The notes under the pieces are model-generated. The model did not search any database, was not told the origin of the DNA, and saw nothing but the letters and a program-made list of their open reading frames with translations. DNA of 64,000 nt from Flavobacterium johnsoniae UW101 (GTDB lineage Bacteria; Bacteroidota; Bacteroidia; Flavobacteriales; Flavobacteriaceae). Positions 15,010-22,697 of the stretch are shown in pieces. The translations under genes were made by a program, and so were the position numbers. The stretch lies in assembly GCF_000016645.1 (NCBI RefSeq), contig NC_009441.1:1550001-1614000 (forward strand), read 5' to 3'. Numbering within the stretch: the stretch's first letter is position 1; every line of letters begins with the position of its first letter.

Positions 15010-17820
15010 TTACAAGTCTAATTTCAATCCGAAATTGTAACGAGGCTGGTAATACTCAGCTTGTTTTGTATGAGCAGCAACTCCTTGGTAGTAACGTAAC
15101 GGCTGATTTGTTAAGTTATTAGCTTCTGCAAAAAAGCGAAGTTTTGGAGTAATTTTGTAAGAAGCATTTGCATCTAAGAAAAACTGCTTGTCATAGTAAC
15201 TGTCTTTGTAAGACTCAGAACCTAATTCATCTAAATAATCAGATGTAAAGTTTGTTGAGATTCTTGCAGAGAAACGTTTGTTTTCCCATGATAAAGATCC
15301 ATTAAACATGTGCGGTGCAGTACCTGGAAGGCTGATATTTTTTCTTTCGTTTCCATCCTCATCAGCAATTCCTTTTGCTTTAGATTTTGTGTACGTATAG
15401 TTTAAGTAAATACCAAAACCTTTTAAGAATTTTCCAGGAAGGAAATCTAACTGACGTTGTAAAGCAACCTCAAATCCGTAAACATTAACATTGTCTCCGT
15501 TTCTTGATTGTAAAAATGACCAGTTTTCTCCAGTTGGAATTGGGTTTGATTGATTTGGGAAATCTGCAGCAAATTTAGCATCTGTGTATTGATTGTCGCT
15601 GTAGTTGTAAATGAAATCATTTAATTTTTTGTAGAAAACACCTCCGGAAATCAAACCAACAGATTTGAAATAGTTCTCTACCATGAAATCATAGTTGTAT
15701 GCGTATGTAGCTTTAAGACCTGGATTTCCAGCTGTAATTTCTTTATCGGCTGCAATGTTGTTTACATAAGGAGCCAATGCATAATAGTTTGGTCTTGCAA
15801 GTGCCGTTGTAGCCGCTGCTCTTAATACTAAATCTTTTGTTGCGTTGTATTGGAATGAAATACTTGGCAATACATTTGTGTATGAGTTTGTGTTGTTGAT
15901 TTTGCTTTCTAATTCTTCTTCATCTAAAACTCTGTTTCCTGTATAATCAATATGAGTATTTTCAACACGAACACCCATTACCATAGAAAGTTTATCATTA
16001 AAATCCTGATCCCATCTTACGTAAGCAGCAGAAATTCTTTCTTTAGCATTGTAATTTACCGCTAAATATTCTGCTGGGTCTGTTTCTTTATCAAATAAAG
16101 CAGGGTTATTTAAATCTAAACTTCCTAAGAAAGAAGCCGAAGCAAATGCACCCGGAACATATTTACTTCCCGGATTAAAGTTTTTTCCATCATAATAGCT
16201 GTTCGGAACTTCAGATAATAATTCCATGCCATCATTAATTGGCTCGTAAGCATAAAACATATTGTTTCTTTCTTTTTCCTTTAAACGAAGTCTAAGACCT
16301 GTTCTTAATCTTCCTTTTTCCCCTGCAATTACAGAGAAAGGAAAACGGATGTTTACTTTTGCGCCAAATTCGCTTTCGCTGGTTTCGTCTGTATTTTCAG
16401 TAACAGAATCAAATTTAAATTGATCAAGAGCTTCTCCAGCCGTTGTAACCAAAGGAAATCTTGTGTCTGTTAAGTTTTCGAATACATCAAGACCTTTTTG
16501 GCGGTATTCGATATAACGCTCACCCGGACGGTATTCTCTTGCTTTTGCATAGTTGGCAGACCAGTCTAAATCTAAAGTAGAGTTGATTAAATGCTCTCCG
16601 CGAAGCGAATAATTCTGAACTCTTTGGTCTTCTAATCTTCTGTTTTTGTTTCGGCTGTTGTCAACACCACCTTTTGTCTGACGTTTTACACGTCCTTCAA
16701 AACCAATAATTTCTTCACCATTATAAAGAGGCTCAATATCGTCGATTGTGGTTCTGAAACGGTTTTCTCTATCGTCTCTCCAGTTGTAGATAGCATTGGC
16801 AAAAATTGTATTGTTTTCGTTGAATTTATAATCTAAAGCCAAAGAAGCACTGCGGCGAATACGCTGTATGTCATATTTTCTAATTTCTGAAGCTTGTAAA
16901 TATTCATTTCCAAAATCATCTTTTACCCATTCATTTTCGATGTTATCAGATCCGTAATCTACATTATTATAAGATCCGCTGAAAACTACTCCTAATTTAT
17001 CATTTGCAAAACGGTTACCATAAACAAATCCTGCTGTATAAGAAGCATGCTCACGAATTGGTAAATATCCTCCTGCAAGTGTAGCAGAGATTCTTTCTCC
17101 ATTTGGAGTTGCTCTTGTAATTAAGTTAACAGAACCTCCAATTGCATCAGCATCCATGTCTGATGTAAGCGTTTTGTTTACTTCAATTGTAGAAATCATA
17201 TCAGACGGAATTAAGTCCATTTGTACGTTTCTGTTATCACCTTCAGCAGAAGGAATACGGTCACCATTTAAAGTAACAGAGTTTAAAGACGGAGCCAAAC
17301 CTCTAATGATAATGTTACGAGCTTCACCTTGGTCATTTTGCATTGTAATACCCGGAACACGTTTTAACGCATCTCCAACGTTTGCATCAGGAAAACGACC
17401 CATTTGGTCAGAAGAAATTACGTTTCCAATATTTTTATTGTTTTTCTGCTGGTTCAGTGCTTTTGCCTGACCTTTTAAGATATCTCCAACAACAACCTCT
17501 TTCAGTTCGTTTTCAAAAGCTTTAAGAGCAAAATCAATTACATTGTTTTTTCCTTGTTCTACTTTTATTTCTTGAGTTAAAGTAGTGTATCCAATATATT
17601 TTACTTCAACTTTATAAGTTCCTTCAGTAATATTTAATAATTCAAAACGACCGTTGTAGTCAGAAACGGTGTATTTTTTTTCACCTATAATTTGAACCAT
17701 GGCTCCAGGCAGAGGCAGTTTGTCATCAGCATCTAATATCTTTCCGGATATTATCGCTTTCTGGGCAAAACCTGTTAAGGTCAATAATAAAAATGTTGTT
17801 AATAAATAGAATTTTTTCAT
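15010..17820 (-). CDS. TonB-dependent receptor, likely for phytate or its products
   Basis: This is an outer-membrane receptor of about 936 residues from the ATG at 17820 (MKKFYLLTTF); the longer frame upstream is not supported. A signal peptide (about 1-20, ending GFAQ) is followed by a carboxypeptidase-regulatory-like domain (about 23-105), the plug (GRFPDANVGDALKRVPGI and RNIIIRGLAPSLN, about 140-190) and a beta barrel ending in an aromatic C terminus (YNFGLKLDL). It is not SusC-type: no SusD follows. The only partner is the phytase lipoprotein, so phytate, inositol phosphates or metal-phytate complexes are the likely cargo. That substrate is inference from context. Confidence 0.88.
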   Translation of the reverse strand: MKKFYLLTTFLLLTLTGFAQKAIISGKILDADDKLPLPGAMVQIIGEKKYTVSDYNGRFELLNITEGTYKVEVKYIGYTTLTQEIKVEQGKNNVIDFALKAFENELKEVVVGDILKGQAKALNQQKNNKNIGNVISSDQMGRFPDANVGDALKRVPGITMQNDQGEARNIIIRGLAPSLNSVTLNGDRIPSAEGDNRNVQMDLIPSDMISTIEVNKTLTSDMDADAIGGSVNLITRATPNGERISATLAGGYLPIREHASYTAGFVYGNRFANDKLGVVFSGSYNNVDYGSDNIENEWVKDDFGNEYLQASEIRKYDIQRIRRSASLALDYKFNENNTIFANAIYNWRDDRENRFRTTIDDIEPLYNGEEIIGFEGRVKRQTKGGVDNSRNKNRRLEDQRVQNYSLRGEHLINSTLDLDWSANYAKAREYRPGERYIEYRQKGLDVFENLTDTRFPLVTTAGEALDQFKFDSVTENTDETSESEFGAKVNIRFPFSVIAGEKGRLRTGLRLRLKEKERNNMFYAYEPINDGMELLSEVPNSYYDGKNFNPGSKYVPGAFASASFLGSLDLNNPALFDKETDPAEYLAVNYNAKERISAAYVRWDQDFNDKLSMVMGVRVENTHIDYTGNRVLDEEELESKINNTNSYTNVLPSISFQYNATKDLVLRAAATTALARPNYYALAPYVNNIAADKEITAGNPGLKATYAYNYDFMVENYFKSVGLISGGVFYKKLNDFIYNYSDNQYTDAKFAADFPNQSNPIPTGENWSFLQSRNGDNVNVYGFEVALQRQLDFLPGKFLKGFGIYLNYTYTKSKAKGIADEDGNERKNISLPGTAPHMFNGSLSWENKRFSARISTNFTSDYLDELGSESYKDSYYDKQFFLDANASYKITPKLRFFAEANNLTNQPLRYYQGVAAHTKQAEYYQPRYNFGLKLDL

Positions 17821-18020
17821 CGTTGTGTTTTGTTTTTTATTTGATCGGTGCGAAGCTAAAGCCCCAGTATTACTAAACCCTTGGAAAAAAATTAACATAG
17901 TGTTATGATTACCCGGATAATGCTTGTTATTATTAATGTTTAAGTAACATTAAAACTTCAAGTTTTTGATTTACAAATAAAAAGAAATTGATATTTTGAT
18001 TAGAATTAAAAATTTGGCGT

Positions 18021-18028
18021 TAAATTTG
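18021..18028 (+). promoter_or_regulatory. -7 promoter element (TAAATTTG) of the DUF4407 gene
   Basis: It fits TAnnTTTG and has a TTTG at 17995-17998, 22 bases upstream, as a possible -33 element. The start codon follows 31 bases later. Confidence 0.55.
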
Positions 18029-18059
18029 CCGTATCAATCACAATCAAAAATCATCAATC

Positions 18060-19160
18060 ATGTTAAAACAATTTTTTATCCTTTGTTCAGGAGCCGACCG
18101 CGACATCCTGGAAAACTGTTCAGAAGGCGAACAAACCAAATATGTTGGTATTGGTGCCACAGTATTTTTTACAGCAGTAATGGCTTTCTTAGCCAGTGCT
18201 TATGCGCTTTTTACTGTTTTCGATTCTATTTATCCCGCTTTGATTTTTGGATTTGTATGGAGTTTATTAATCTTTAATCTGGACCGATTTATCGTTTCTA
18301 CTATTAAGAAAAGAGATCGTTTTATGGATGAATTCCTGCAGGCGACACCTCGTATTATATTAGCAGTAATTATTGCGATTGTAATTTCTAAGCCTTTGGA
18401 AATTAAAATTTTCGAAAAAGAAATCAATACAGTTTTATTGAAAGAAAAAAACGAGATGGAATTGGCTAATAAAAAGCAGGTTGGTAATTATTTCAAATCA
18501 GATTTAGATAAAAATAAAGCCGAGATTGCAGCTCTAAAAGCTGATATTCTAAAAAAAGAGAAAGAAGTAAACGATTTGTATTCAGTTTATATTACTGAGG
18601 CCGAAGGAACAACTGGAACAAAAAAACTTGGAAAAGGTCCGGTTTATAAAGAAAAACGCGAAAAACACGATGCAGCTTTAAAAGAACTTGAAGTTCTTAA
18701 AAAGACCAACGAAGCTAAAATTGCCGAAAAAGAAAAAGCAGGCGTTCAGCTTCAAGCCGATTTAGACAAAAAAGTTTCGCAGACACAGCCTATCATCGAA
18801 GGTTTTGATGGGTTAATGGCACGTATCAATGCGTTGAATAAACTGCCTTGGCTTCCGTCATTTTTCATTATGCTTTTGTTTTTAGCTATTGAAACATCAC
18901 CAATTATTGCCAAATTGTTAGCTCCAAAAGGTGAATTTGATTTTAAACAAGAAGAAGCCGAAACGGCAATGAAAGCCACTTTGGAACAAAACAAATACCA
19001 ACGTGAATTATTAGTAAAAACCAGTGCAGAAATGCATGATAAAGTTTATGCTGATATTGCAGAAGATAAAGGTTTATTTGATTTACAGCGAAAAAATGCA
19101 AAAGAATTACTGGAACTGCAGTCGCATAAATTTGTAGAGAAACAGAAGGCGACTTTATAA
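18060..19160 (+). CDS. DUF4407-family membrane protein
   Basis: The protein has 366 residues. It has membrane helices near 33-56, 58-75 and 95-115, then a long soluble coiled-coil region (about 125-245, rich in Lys, Glu and Ala), then a further helix near 262-282 (FFIMLLFLAIETSPIIAKLL). The motif FNLDRFIVSTIKK and the final charged tail match the DUF4407 family, which is of unknown function and widespread in Bacteroidota and Actinobacteria. It is monocistronic with its own promoter and converges on the PH/SHOCT gene across a shared terminator inside a repeat pair. Confidence 0.85.
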   Translation: MLKQFFILCSGADRDILENCSEGEQTKYVGIGATVFFTAVMAFLASAYALFTVFDSIYPALIFGFVWSLLIFNLDRFIVSTIKKRDRFMDEFLQATPRIILAVIIAIVISKPLEIKIFEKEINTVLLKEKNEMELANKKQVGNYFKSDLDKNKAEIAALKADILKKEKEVNDLYSVYITEAEGTTGTKKLGKGPVYKEKREKHDAALKELEVLKKTNEAKIAEKEKAGVQLQADLDKKVSQTQPIIEGFDGLMARINALNKLPWLPSFFIMLLFLAIETSPIIAKLLAPKGEFDFKQEEAETAMKATLEQNKYQRELLVKTSAEMHDKVYADIAEDKGLFDLQRKNAKELLELQSHKFVEKQKATL

Positions 19161-19301
19161 GTCGAAAGTTGGAAAGTCTAAAGTTATAAAGTCGAAATGC
19201 AGACTTAAAAAAGAAAGCCAGAAATAGAATTTCTATTTCTGGCTTTTTTATTTATAAACAAAAGAAAACTTTAAGACTTTCGACTTTTGACTTTAAGACT
19301 A
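19156..19301. repeat. Inverted pair of AAGTC/GACTT-rich repeats around a terminator
   Basis: The left side (about 19156-19197) holds repeated GTCGAAAGT / AAAGTCTAAAGT words. The right side (about 19267-19301) holds their complements (CTTTAAGACTTTCGACTTTT). The match is imperfect but clear by eye. The pair brackets the terminator between two convergent genes, and the left arm begins at the last codons of the DUF4407 gene. Confidence 0.55.
19214..19249. terminator. Bidirectional terminator between convergent genes
   Basis: AAAGCCAGAAATAG pairs with CTATTTCTGGCTTT in a long stem with A-rich and T-rich flanks on the two sides. It serves the DUF4407 gene on plus and the PH/SHOCT gene on minus. 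Confidence 0.85.
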
Positions 19302-19303
19302 TT

Positions 19304-20008
19304 TTACATGTAACTTAATATCTCTTTTTTATAAGCATCATATTCTCCCTGCATGATTAAACCATTATCAAGAAGTTTTTTGTAATTCTGTAATTTATCA
19401 AAAAGTTCTTCTTTAGATAAATCACTTAATTTTCGTTCTCCGGCTGGCTGAGTCGGAAGCGGTTCATAAGTTTCTGTAACAACAGGAGCTGCTGGTAAAA
19501 TTTCAGCAAAACTTGTTACTTCTTCTGTTTCAACTTCTTCGATCTCTTCTTCTGCTTCTTCTTCAAAAACAGGTTCAGCAGTTTCTTGAATTGGAGTGGC
19601 AGTCTGAACTGGATTTTTTAATAAATCCAATTGTTCTTTAGCGTATGTATAAATTTTTCTAGCCTGAATTTTTGGAATATAATCAATAGAAACGGCTAAA
19701 TCTGTTTTAGTGCCAAATGAAAATTCAGAACCTAAAATGTTTTCTTTTACAAAAGTACTCGCAATATCATCCCAAGTATAATCTGTAAAATCCATAGAAA
19801 GCCCTAAATTTTTAGGTTTACAGATAATGATACGTTTGTTTGTTAATACAATACTATCCGGAAAAACAGTAATCGCAGGCTTTTTTTGTACTGCGATGTA
19901 TCCAACTTCTTCGCCTTTCATTAATAAATCAGTAAGTTTCGAAGTTATTTTTTCAATCGCTTTTGGATCTTGTTCTTCGTTCAGAAATTTTTTAAATTGT
20001 TCTTTCAT
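19304..20008 (-). CDS. PH-like domain plus SHOCT domain protein
   Basis: The protein is 234 residues, soluble, with no signal peptide. Residues about 25-125 look like a bacterial PH-like domain (PDSIVLTNKRIIICKPKNLGLSM, then ISTFVKEN-type strands). A low-complexity acidic Glu/Val linker follows (about 145-190). The last 40 residues (SDLSKEELFDKLQNYKKLLDNGLI) form a SHOCT helix pair, a small domain found at the ends of many bacterial proteins and thought to mediate binding. The role is unknown. It has a -7 promoter octamer at 20069-20076. Confidence 0.75.
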   Translation of the reverse strand: MKEQFKKFLNEEQDPKAIEKITSKLTDLLMKGEEVGYIAVQKKPAITVFPDSIVLTNKRIIICKPKNLGLSMDFTDYTWDDIASTFVKENILGSEFSFGTKTDLAVSIDYIPKIQARKIYTYAKEQLDLLKNPVQTATPIQETAEPVFEEEAEEEIEEVETEEVTSFAEILPAAPVVTETYEPLPTQPAGERKLSDLSKEELFDKLQNYKKLLDNGLIMQGEYDAYKKEILSYM

Positions 20009-20068
20009 TGTTTATTAGTTGCTAAGTTTCAAAGCGGCTAAGCTGCTAAATTTTTTTTCTAACGATGC

Positions 20069-20076
20069 AAATGTAA
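20069..20076 (-). promoter_or_regulatory. -7 promoter element (TACATTTG on minus) of the PH/SHOCT gene
   Basis: It fits TAnnTTTG and lies 61 bases before the start codon at 20008. The leader between them holds short GCTAAG/GCTAAA repeats (about 20029-20050). The element sits only four bases beyond the stop of the upstream YjbR gene. Confidence 0.5.
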
Positions 20077-20079
20077 TGC

Positions 20080-20451
20080 CTAATTTTCTAATTCGATAAT
20101 TTCATTCTGAATTTTCTTCGTCAAACTTTTGAAAACCAATTCATACGAATGGTCTATCAATTCTTTGACAAATTTTACGGGTAAATTTCCGTTTAATGCC
20201 ACCGTATTCCAATGCACTTTACTCATATGAAATCCTGGTTGTATTTCGTCATATTCGGCTCTGAGCTCTTGTGCACGGTCTGGATCACATTTTAAATTGA
20301 CTGACTGTTCATTCTTCTCCCATTGTGATAAAGAAGATAAGGCAAACATTTTTCCTCCAACTTTAAAAACCAAAGTATCTTCATCAAAAGGAAAATGTTC
20401 GCTCACCCCTTTTTTAGACAGACAATATTCGTAAAACGTTTCTAAATTCAT
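20080..20451 (-). CDS. MmcQ/YjbR-family DNA-binding protein
   Basis: The protein has 123 residues and the full YjbR fold: the start MNLETFYEYCLSKKGVSEHFPFDEDTLVFKVGGKMFAL, then LKCDPDRAQELRAEYDEI and MSKVHWNTVALNG, and the C-terminal LIDHSYELVFKSL. The family is a double-wing structure with suspected DNA binding; no reaction is known. It lies six bases downstream of the DUF4260 gene on the same strand and so is the third gene of a small operon with that gene and a GNAT acetyltransferase. Confidence 0.9.
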   Translation of the reverse strand: MNLETFYEYCLSKKGVSEHFPFDEDTLVFKVGGKMFALSSLSQWEKNEQSVNLKCDPDRAQELRAEYDEIQPGFHMSKVHWNTVALNGNLPVKFVKELIDHSYELVFKSLTKKIQNEIIELEN

Positions 20452-20457
20452 AACTTT

Positions 20458-20808
20458 TTATTTACCAATTTCACCTAAATGCGTGTATTTAAAACCCTTT
20501 TCATATTTAAGACCGTATCCAAAAATGCGATCCATAGCCGAATGTGAAAATAAAATAATTCCGGCTAATTGAGCGCTTTCAATGCTTAAATAACATCCAG
20601 CAGCATAAATTAAAAGTGCAATTCCTTTATAGTGAAAGATATTATACAATAATGCACCGCTTTTATTGCCAAATGCATATCCAATCATAGACAAATCAGG
20701 AGCCAAAATTAAAGCCAGGAACCACCACCATTCATAACTTAAACGGTTGAAAAGAAATATTCCAAGAATAAATAAAGCGACTTCCTCAAATTTTAATACT
20801 GTTTTCAT
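20458..20808 (-). CDS. DUF4260-family membrane protein
   Basis: The protein has 116 residues and three to four membrane helices. The motif WWWFLALILAPDLSMIGYAFGN near residues 27-48 and the C-terminal HSAMDRIFGYGLKYEKGFKYTHLG are typical of DUF4260. The function is unknown. It overlaps the end of the upstream acetyltransferase gene by four bases and is followed six bases later by the YjbR gene, so the three are co-transcribed. Confidence 0.88.
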   Translation of the reverse strand: MKTVLKFEEVALFILGIFLFNRLSYEWWWFLALILAPDLSMIGYAFGNKSGALLYNIFHYKGIALLIYAAGCYLSIESAQLAGIILFSHSAMDRIFGYGLKYEKGFKYTHLGEIGK

Positions 20809-21206
20809 TTTACTATTTTTTCCATCATTTTTTCAGGATGATTCAGTTTTGTAAATCCGAATTTTTCATATAAAAAGTGTGCATCAGTTGTGGCCAAACG
20901 CCAGATTTTTACTTCCTGAAGCTGTGGATCATTCATCATTGTTTCAATTAAAATTGATGAATACCCTTTTCCGCGATGTTCTTCATCAATAAAAACATCC
21001 ATTAAATAAGCAAAAACAACATAATCAGTTATGACGCGTGCAAAGCCAATTTGCTTGTCATTTAAATAAATTCCAAAACAAACCGAAGTGTCAATCGTAC
21101 GTTGTACTTCATCAATAGTTCGTCCAGCTGCCCAATAAATGTCTTTCAGGAAGTTTTGTATAAACGGAACGTCAAGTTTTGCTTTATCAGTTGATACACT
21201 AATCAT
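20805..21206 (-). CDS. GNAT-family N-acetyltransferase
   Basis: The protein is about 133 residues from the ATG at 21206 (MISVSTDKAK); eight more codons upstream overlap repeat DNA and are not needed. The acetyl-CoA binding loop is EEHRGKGYSSILIETMM near residues 73-89. The motifs SVCFGIYLNDKQIGFARVITD and HFLYEKFGFTKL are typical of the YjgM-like branch. It is the first gene of a three-gene unit with DUF4260 and YjbR proteins. The acceptor substrate is unknown. Confidence 0.88.
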   Translation of the reverse strand: MISVSTDKAKLDVPFIQNFLKDIYWAAGRTIDEVQRTIDTSVCFGIYLNDKQIGFARVITDYVVFAYLMDVFIDEEHRGKGYSSILIETMMNDPQLQEVKIWRLATTDAHFLYEKFGFTKLNHPEKMMEKIVK

Positions 21207-21223
21207 ATGGTTTTTGTTTTTTT

Positions 21224-21360
21224 GCCACAAATTTCACGAATTTTCACGAATTAATTTTTTGCCACAGATTAAAGGATTAAAATGATTAAATCTGTGCAAA
21301 TCTTTTTAATCTGTGGCAAAATAAAAAAAGAAATTCGTGCAAATTCGTGAAATTCGTGGC
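21224..21360. repeat. R2 nested palindrome, copy 1
   Basis: The outer arm GCCACAAATTTCACGAATTT (from 21224) faces an arm ending AATTCGTGAAATTCGTGGC (to 21360). An inner pair, GCCACAGATTAAAGGATTAA (21261-) and the complementary run ending TTTTAATCTGTGGC (21317), lies within it. This two-level hairpin separates the GNAT operon from the cyclase-family gene. Copies 2 and 3 are at 41246 and 43995. Confidence 0.85.
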
Positions 21361-21365
21361 AAACC

Positions 21366-22151
21366 TTAAATCTTATATAAAATTGGTTTTGATGGGCTTG
21401 CGTCATTTTCAAACGAAGCGATTTGAAGATTTAGTATATAACTTCCATCTTCAATTTCGTCCGGAACGTAAATCATTTCTGTAATCGTAGCATTAAATCT
21501 CGCATCTGAATTTAGATTGTGCGTGTCTTTTACATTCCAAAACGCCTTATGTGCTAATAATTTTCCTTCATCGTGTTCTTTGTCAACACTTGGCAAATCA
21601 ATCAGTAAATGCTGAATTTCGCTTTCGCGGATGAAAATTGCTGCTTCTTCAGACAAATACGGCGGATTTGTATTGGAATATTTTCTTGATTTTTTTTCCT
21701 TTTGATTTGGAAGTGTTCGAATTATTAAAGCTTCATTTGTCACGCTGAGCGAAGTCGAAGCGCGATCCAGTGATGTCACATTGAGCGAAGTCGAAATGCT
21801 TTCTTTTGTAATAACATAATCTTCTCCAATCTTTTCAGGTTCAACCGTAATCAATTTAGCAGAAAAGAAAAACTGTTTCAGCGATTGATTAACACTAAAA
21901 AAATCATTCGTAATATGACCTAAACATTCCGTGTGCGTTCCATGCCCATGCGGATTGAAGAAAATATTATTGAAATTCGTTGATGATTTTCCTTCTGAAA
22001 CTTTCCCAATCCAGTCGCCAAAAACTACAGGTTCAATAACAGGTTTTTCAATATACCAGGCAATTGGGTTTTCATCTGTATTGGTTAATGGAATAGAGAT
22101 ATCAATGGGCTTTGATAAGTCGATTTCGAAGTTGTTTATTTTTACTATCAT
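21366..22151 (-). CDS. Cyclase-family metal-dependent hydrolase (kynurenine formamidase-like), carrying an in-frame repeat
   Basis: The protein has 261 residues and belongs to the cyclase family (Pfam Cyclase), metal-dependent amidohydrolases that include bacterial kynurenine formamidase. The metal motif is PHGHGTHTECLGH (about 67-79). Other family features are DLSKPIDISIPL near the N terminus, LLIDLPSVDKEHDEGKLLAHKAFW and FNATITEMIYVPDEIEDG in the second half. Residues about 118-138 (STSLNVT and STSLSVT) are encoded by two tandem 36-base repeat units and interrupt an otherwise ordinary stretch. The R3 half at 22157 lies immediately before the start codon, so the native upstream region may have been displaced. 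Confidence 0.85.
   Translation of the reverse strand: MIVKINNFEIDLSKPIDISIPLTNTDENPIAWYIEKPVIEPVVFGDWIGKVSEGKSSTNFNNIFFNPHGHGTHTECLGHITNDFFSVNQSLKQFFFSAKLITVEPEKIGEDYVITKESISTSLNVTSLDRASTSLSVTNEALIIRTLPNQKEKKSRKYSNTNPPYLSEEAAIFIRESEIQHLLIDLPSVDKEHDEGKLLAHKAFWNVKDTHNLNSDARFNATITEMIYVPDEIEDGSYILNLQIASFENDASPSKPILYKI
21738..21800. repeat. R5 tandem repeat inside the cyclase-family gene (two units, 36-base period)
   Basis: The units start at 21738 (TGTCACGCTGAGCGAAGTCG) and 21774 (TGTCACATTGAGCGAAGTCG). They are exactly 36 bases apart, so the frame is kept. On the minus strand both read Ser-Thr-Ser-Leu-x-Val-Thr. The same unit occurs inside mvaD at 34575-34601 in the same reading frame. Confidence 0.85.
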
Positions 22152-22156
22152 AATTT

Positions 22157-22194
22157 AACCGCAAGGAGCGCTAAGGTTTACGCAAAGGTCGCTA
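22157..22194 (+). repeat. R3 half-element, left boundary of the GxxExxY gene unit
   Basis: The 38-base sequence (AACCGCAAGGAGCGCTAAGG...) matches the reverse complement of 22660-22697 at all but five positions. Together the two face each other around the GxxExxY gene. Confidence 0.85.
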
Positions 22195-22202
22195 GGATTT
22201 TA

Positions 22203-22580
22203 TTAAAGATTGTTTGCTATTCTTTTAACTCCGTGTTTTAGTAATGCAACATTAAAATTTATTAATAAGCCTAATTTGCAATTTGTTAATTTTAAATAAG
22301 TCAATAGTTGAGCGAAATGTACTTCATTTAAACAATCGACTGCTTTTATTTCCAAAATTAGTTTATTTTCTACTAAAATATCTAATCGATAACCAACATC
22401 TAATTTCACCTCTTCATAAATCAAAGGCAAAGCCTTTTGCTTTTCAACCAATAAGCCTAGTTTTCTTAACTCATAAAATAAGCATTCTTCGTAAGCACTT
22501 TCTAAAAGTCCAGGTCCTAAAGTTTGATGAACGTTCAAAGCCGAATGAAACACAATGCGTGATAAATCATTTTCTGACAT
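22203..22580 (-). CDS. GxxExxY protein (PDDEXK-like family), flanked by inverted repeats
   Basis: The protein has 125 residues. The name-giving motif is GPGLLESAYEECLFYELRK near residues 22-40, with Gly-x-x-Glu-x-x-Tyr. The segment KLDVGYRLDILVENKLILEIKAV near 55-78 has the Asp...Glu-x-Lys pattern of the PD-(D/E)XK nuclease-like fold. The biological role of the family is not established. The gene lies between hemW and the cyclase-family gene, which share its strand, with a 38-base inverted repeat on each side and its own -7 promoter at 22607-22614. This layout suggests a self-contained inserted unit of about 541 bp. Confidence 0.88.
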   Translation of the reverse strand: MSENDLSRIVFHSALNVHQTLGPGLLESAYEECLFYELRKLGLLVEKQKALPLIYEEVKLDVGYRLDILVENKLILEIKAVDCLNEVHFAQLLTYLKLTNCKLGLLINFNVALLKHGVKRIANNL

Positions 22581-22606
22581 GAGTAATTAATTATAAAATT
22601 AAAACT

Positions 22607-22614
22607 CAAATCTA
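22607..22614 (-). promoter_or_regulatory. -7 promoter element of the GxxExxY gene
   Basis: On the minus strand it reads TAGATTTG and fits TAnnTTTG, 27 bases before the start codon. It lies inside the repeat-bounded unit, so the cargo gene brings its own promoter. Confidence 0.5.
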
Positions 22615-22659
22615 CGGTTTATTCTATTTATTATAAATTTATTCTTACAAAAAAAACAA

Positions 22660-22697
22660 TAGCGTTCTTTGCGTAAATCTTAGCGAACCTTGCGGTT
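22660..22697 (-). repeat. R3 half-element, right boundary of the GxxExxY gene unit
   Basis: This is the inverted partner of 22157-22194 (33 of 38 positions). Its outer end overlaps the stop codon of hemW, so the unit sits flush between two genes. Confidence 0.85.

Noticed and set aside
22157..22697. Classical insertion sequence
   Set aside because: There is no transposase, and no target-site duplication could be identified at the edges; the unit is described instead as a repeat-bounded cassette.
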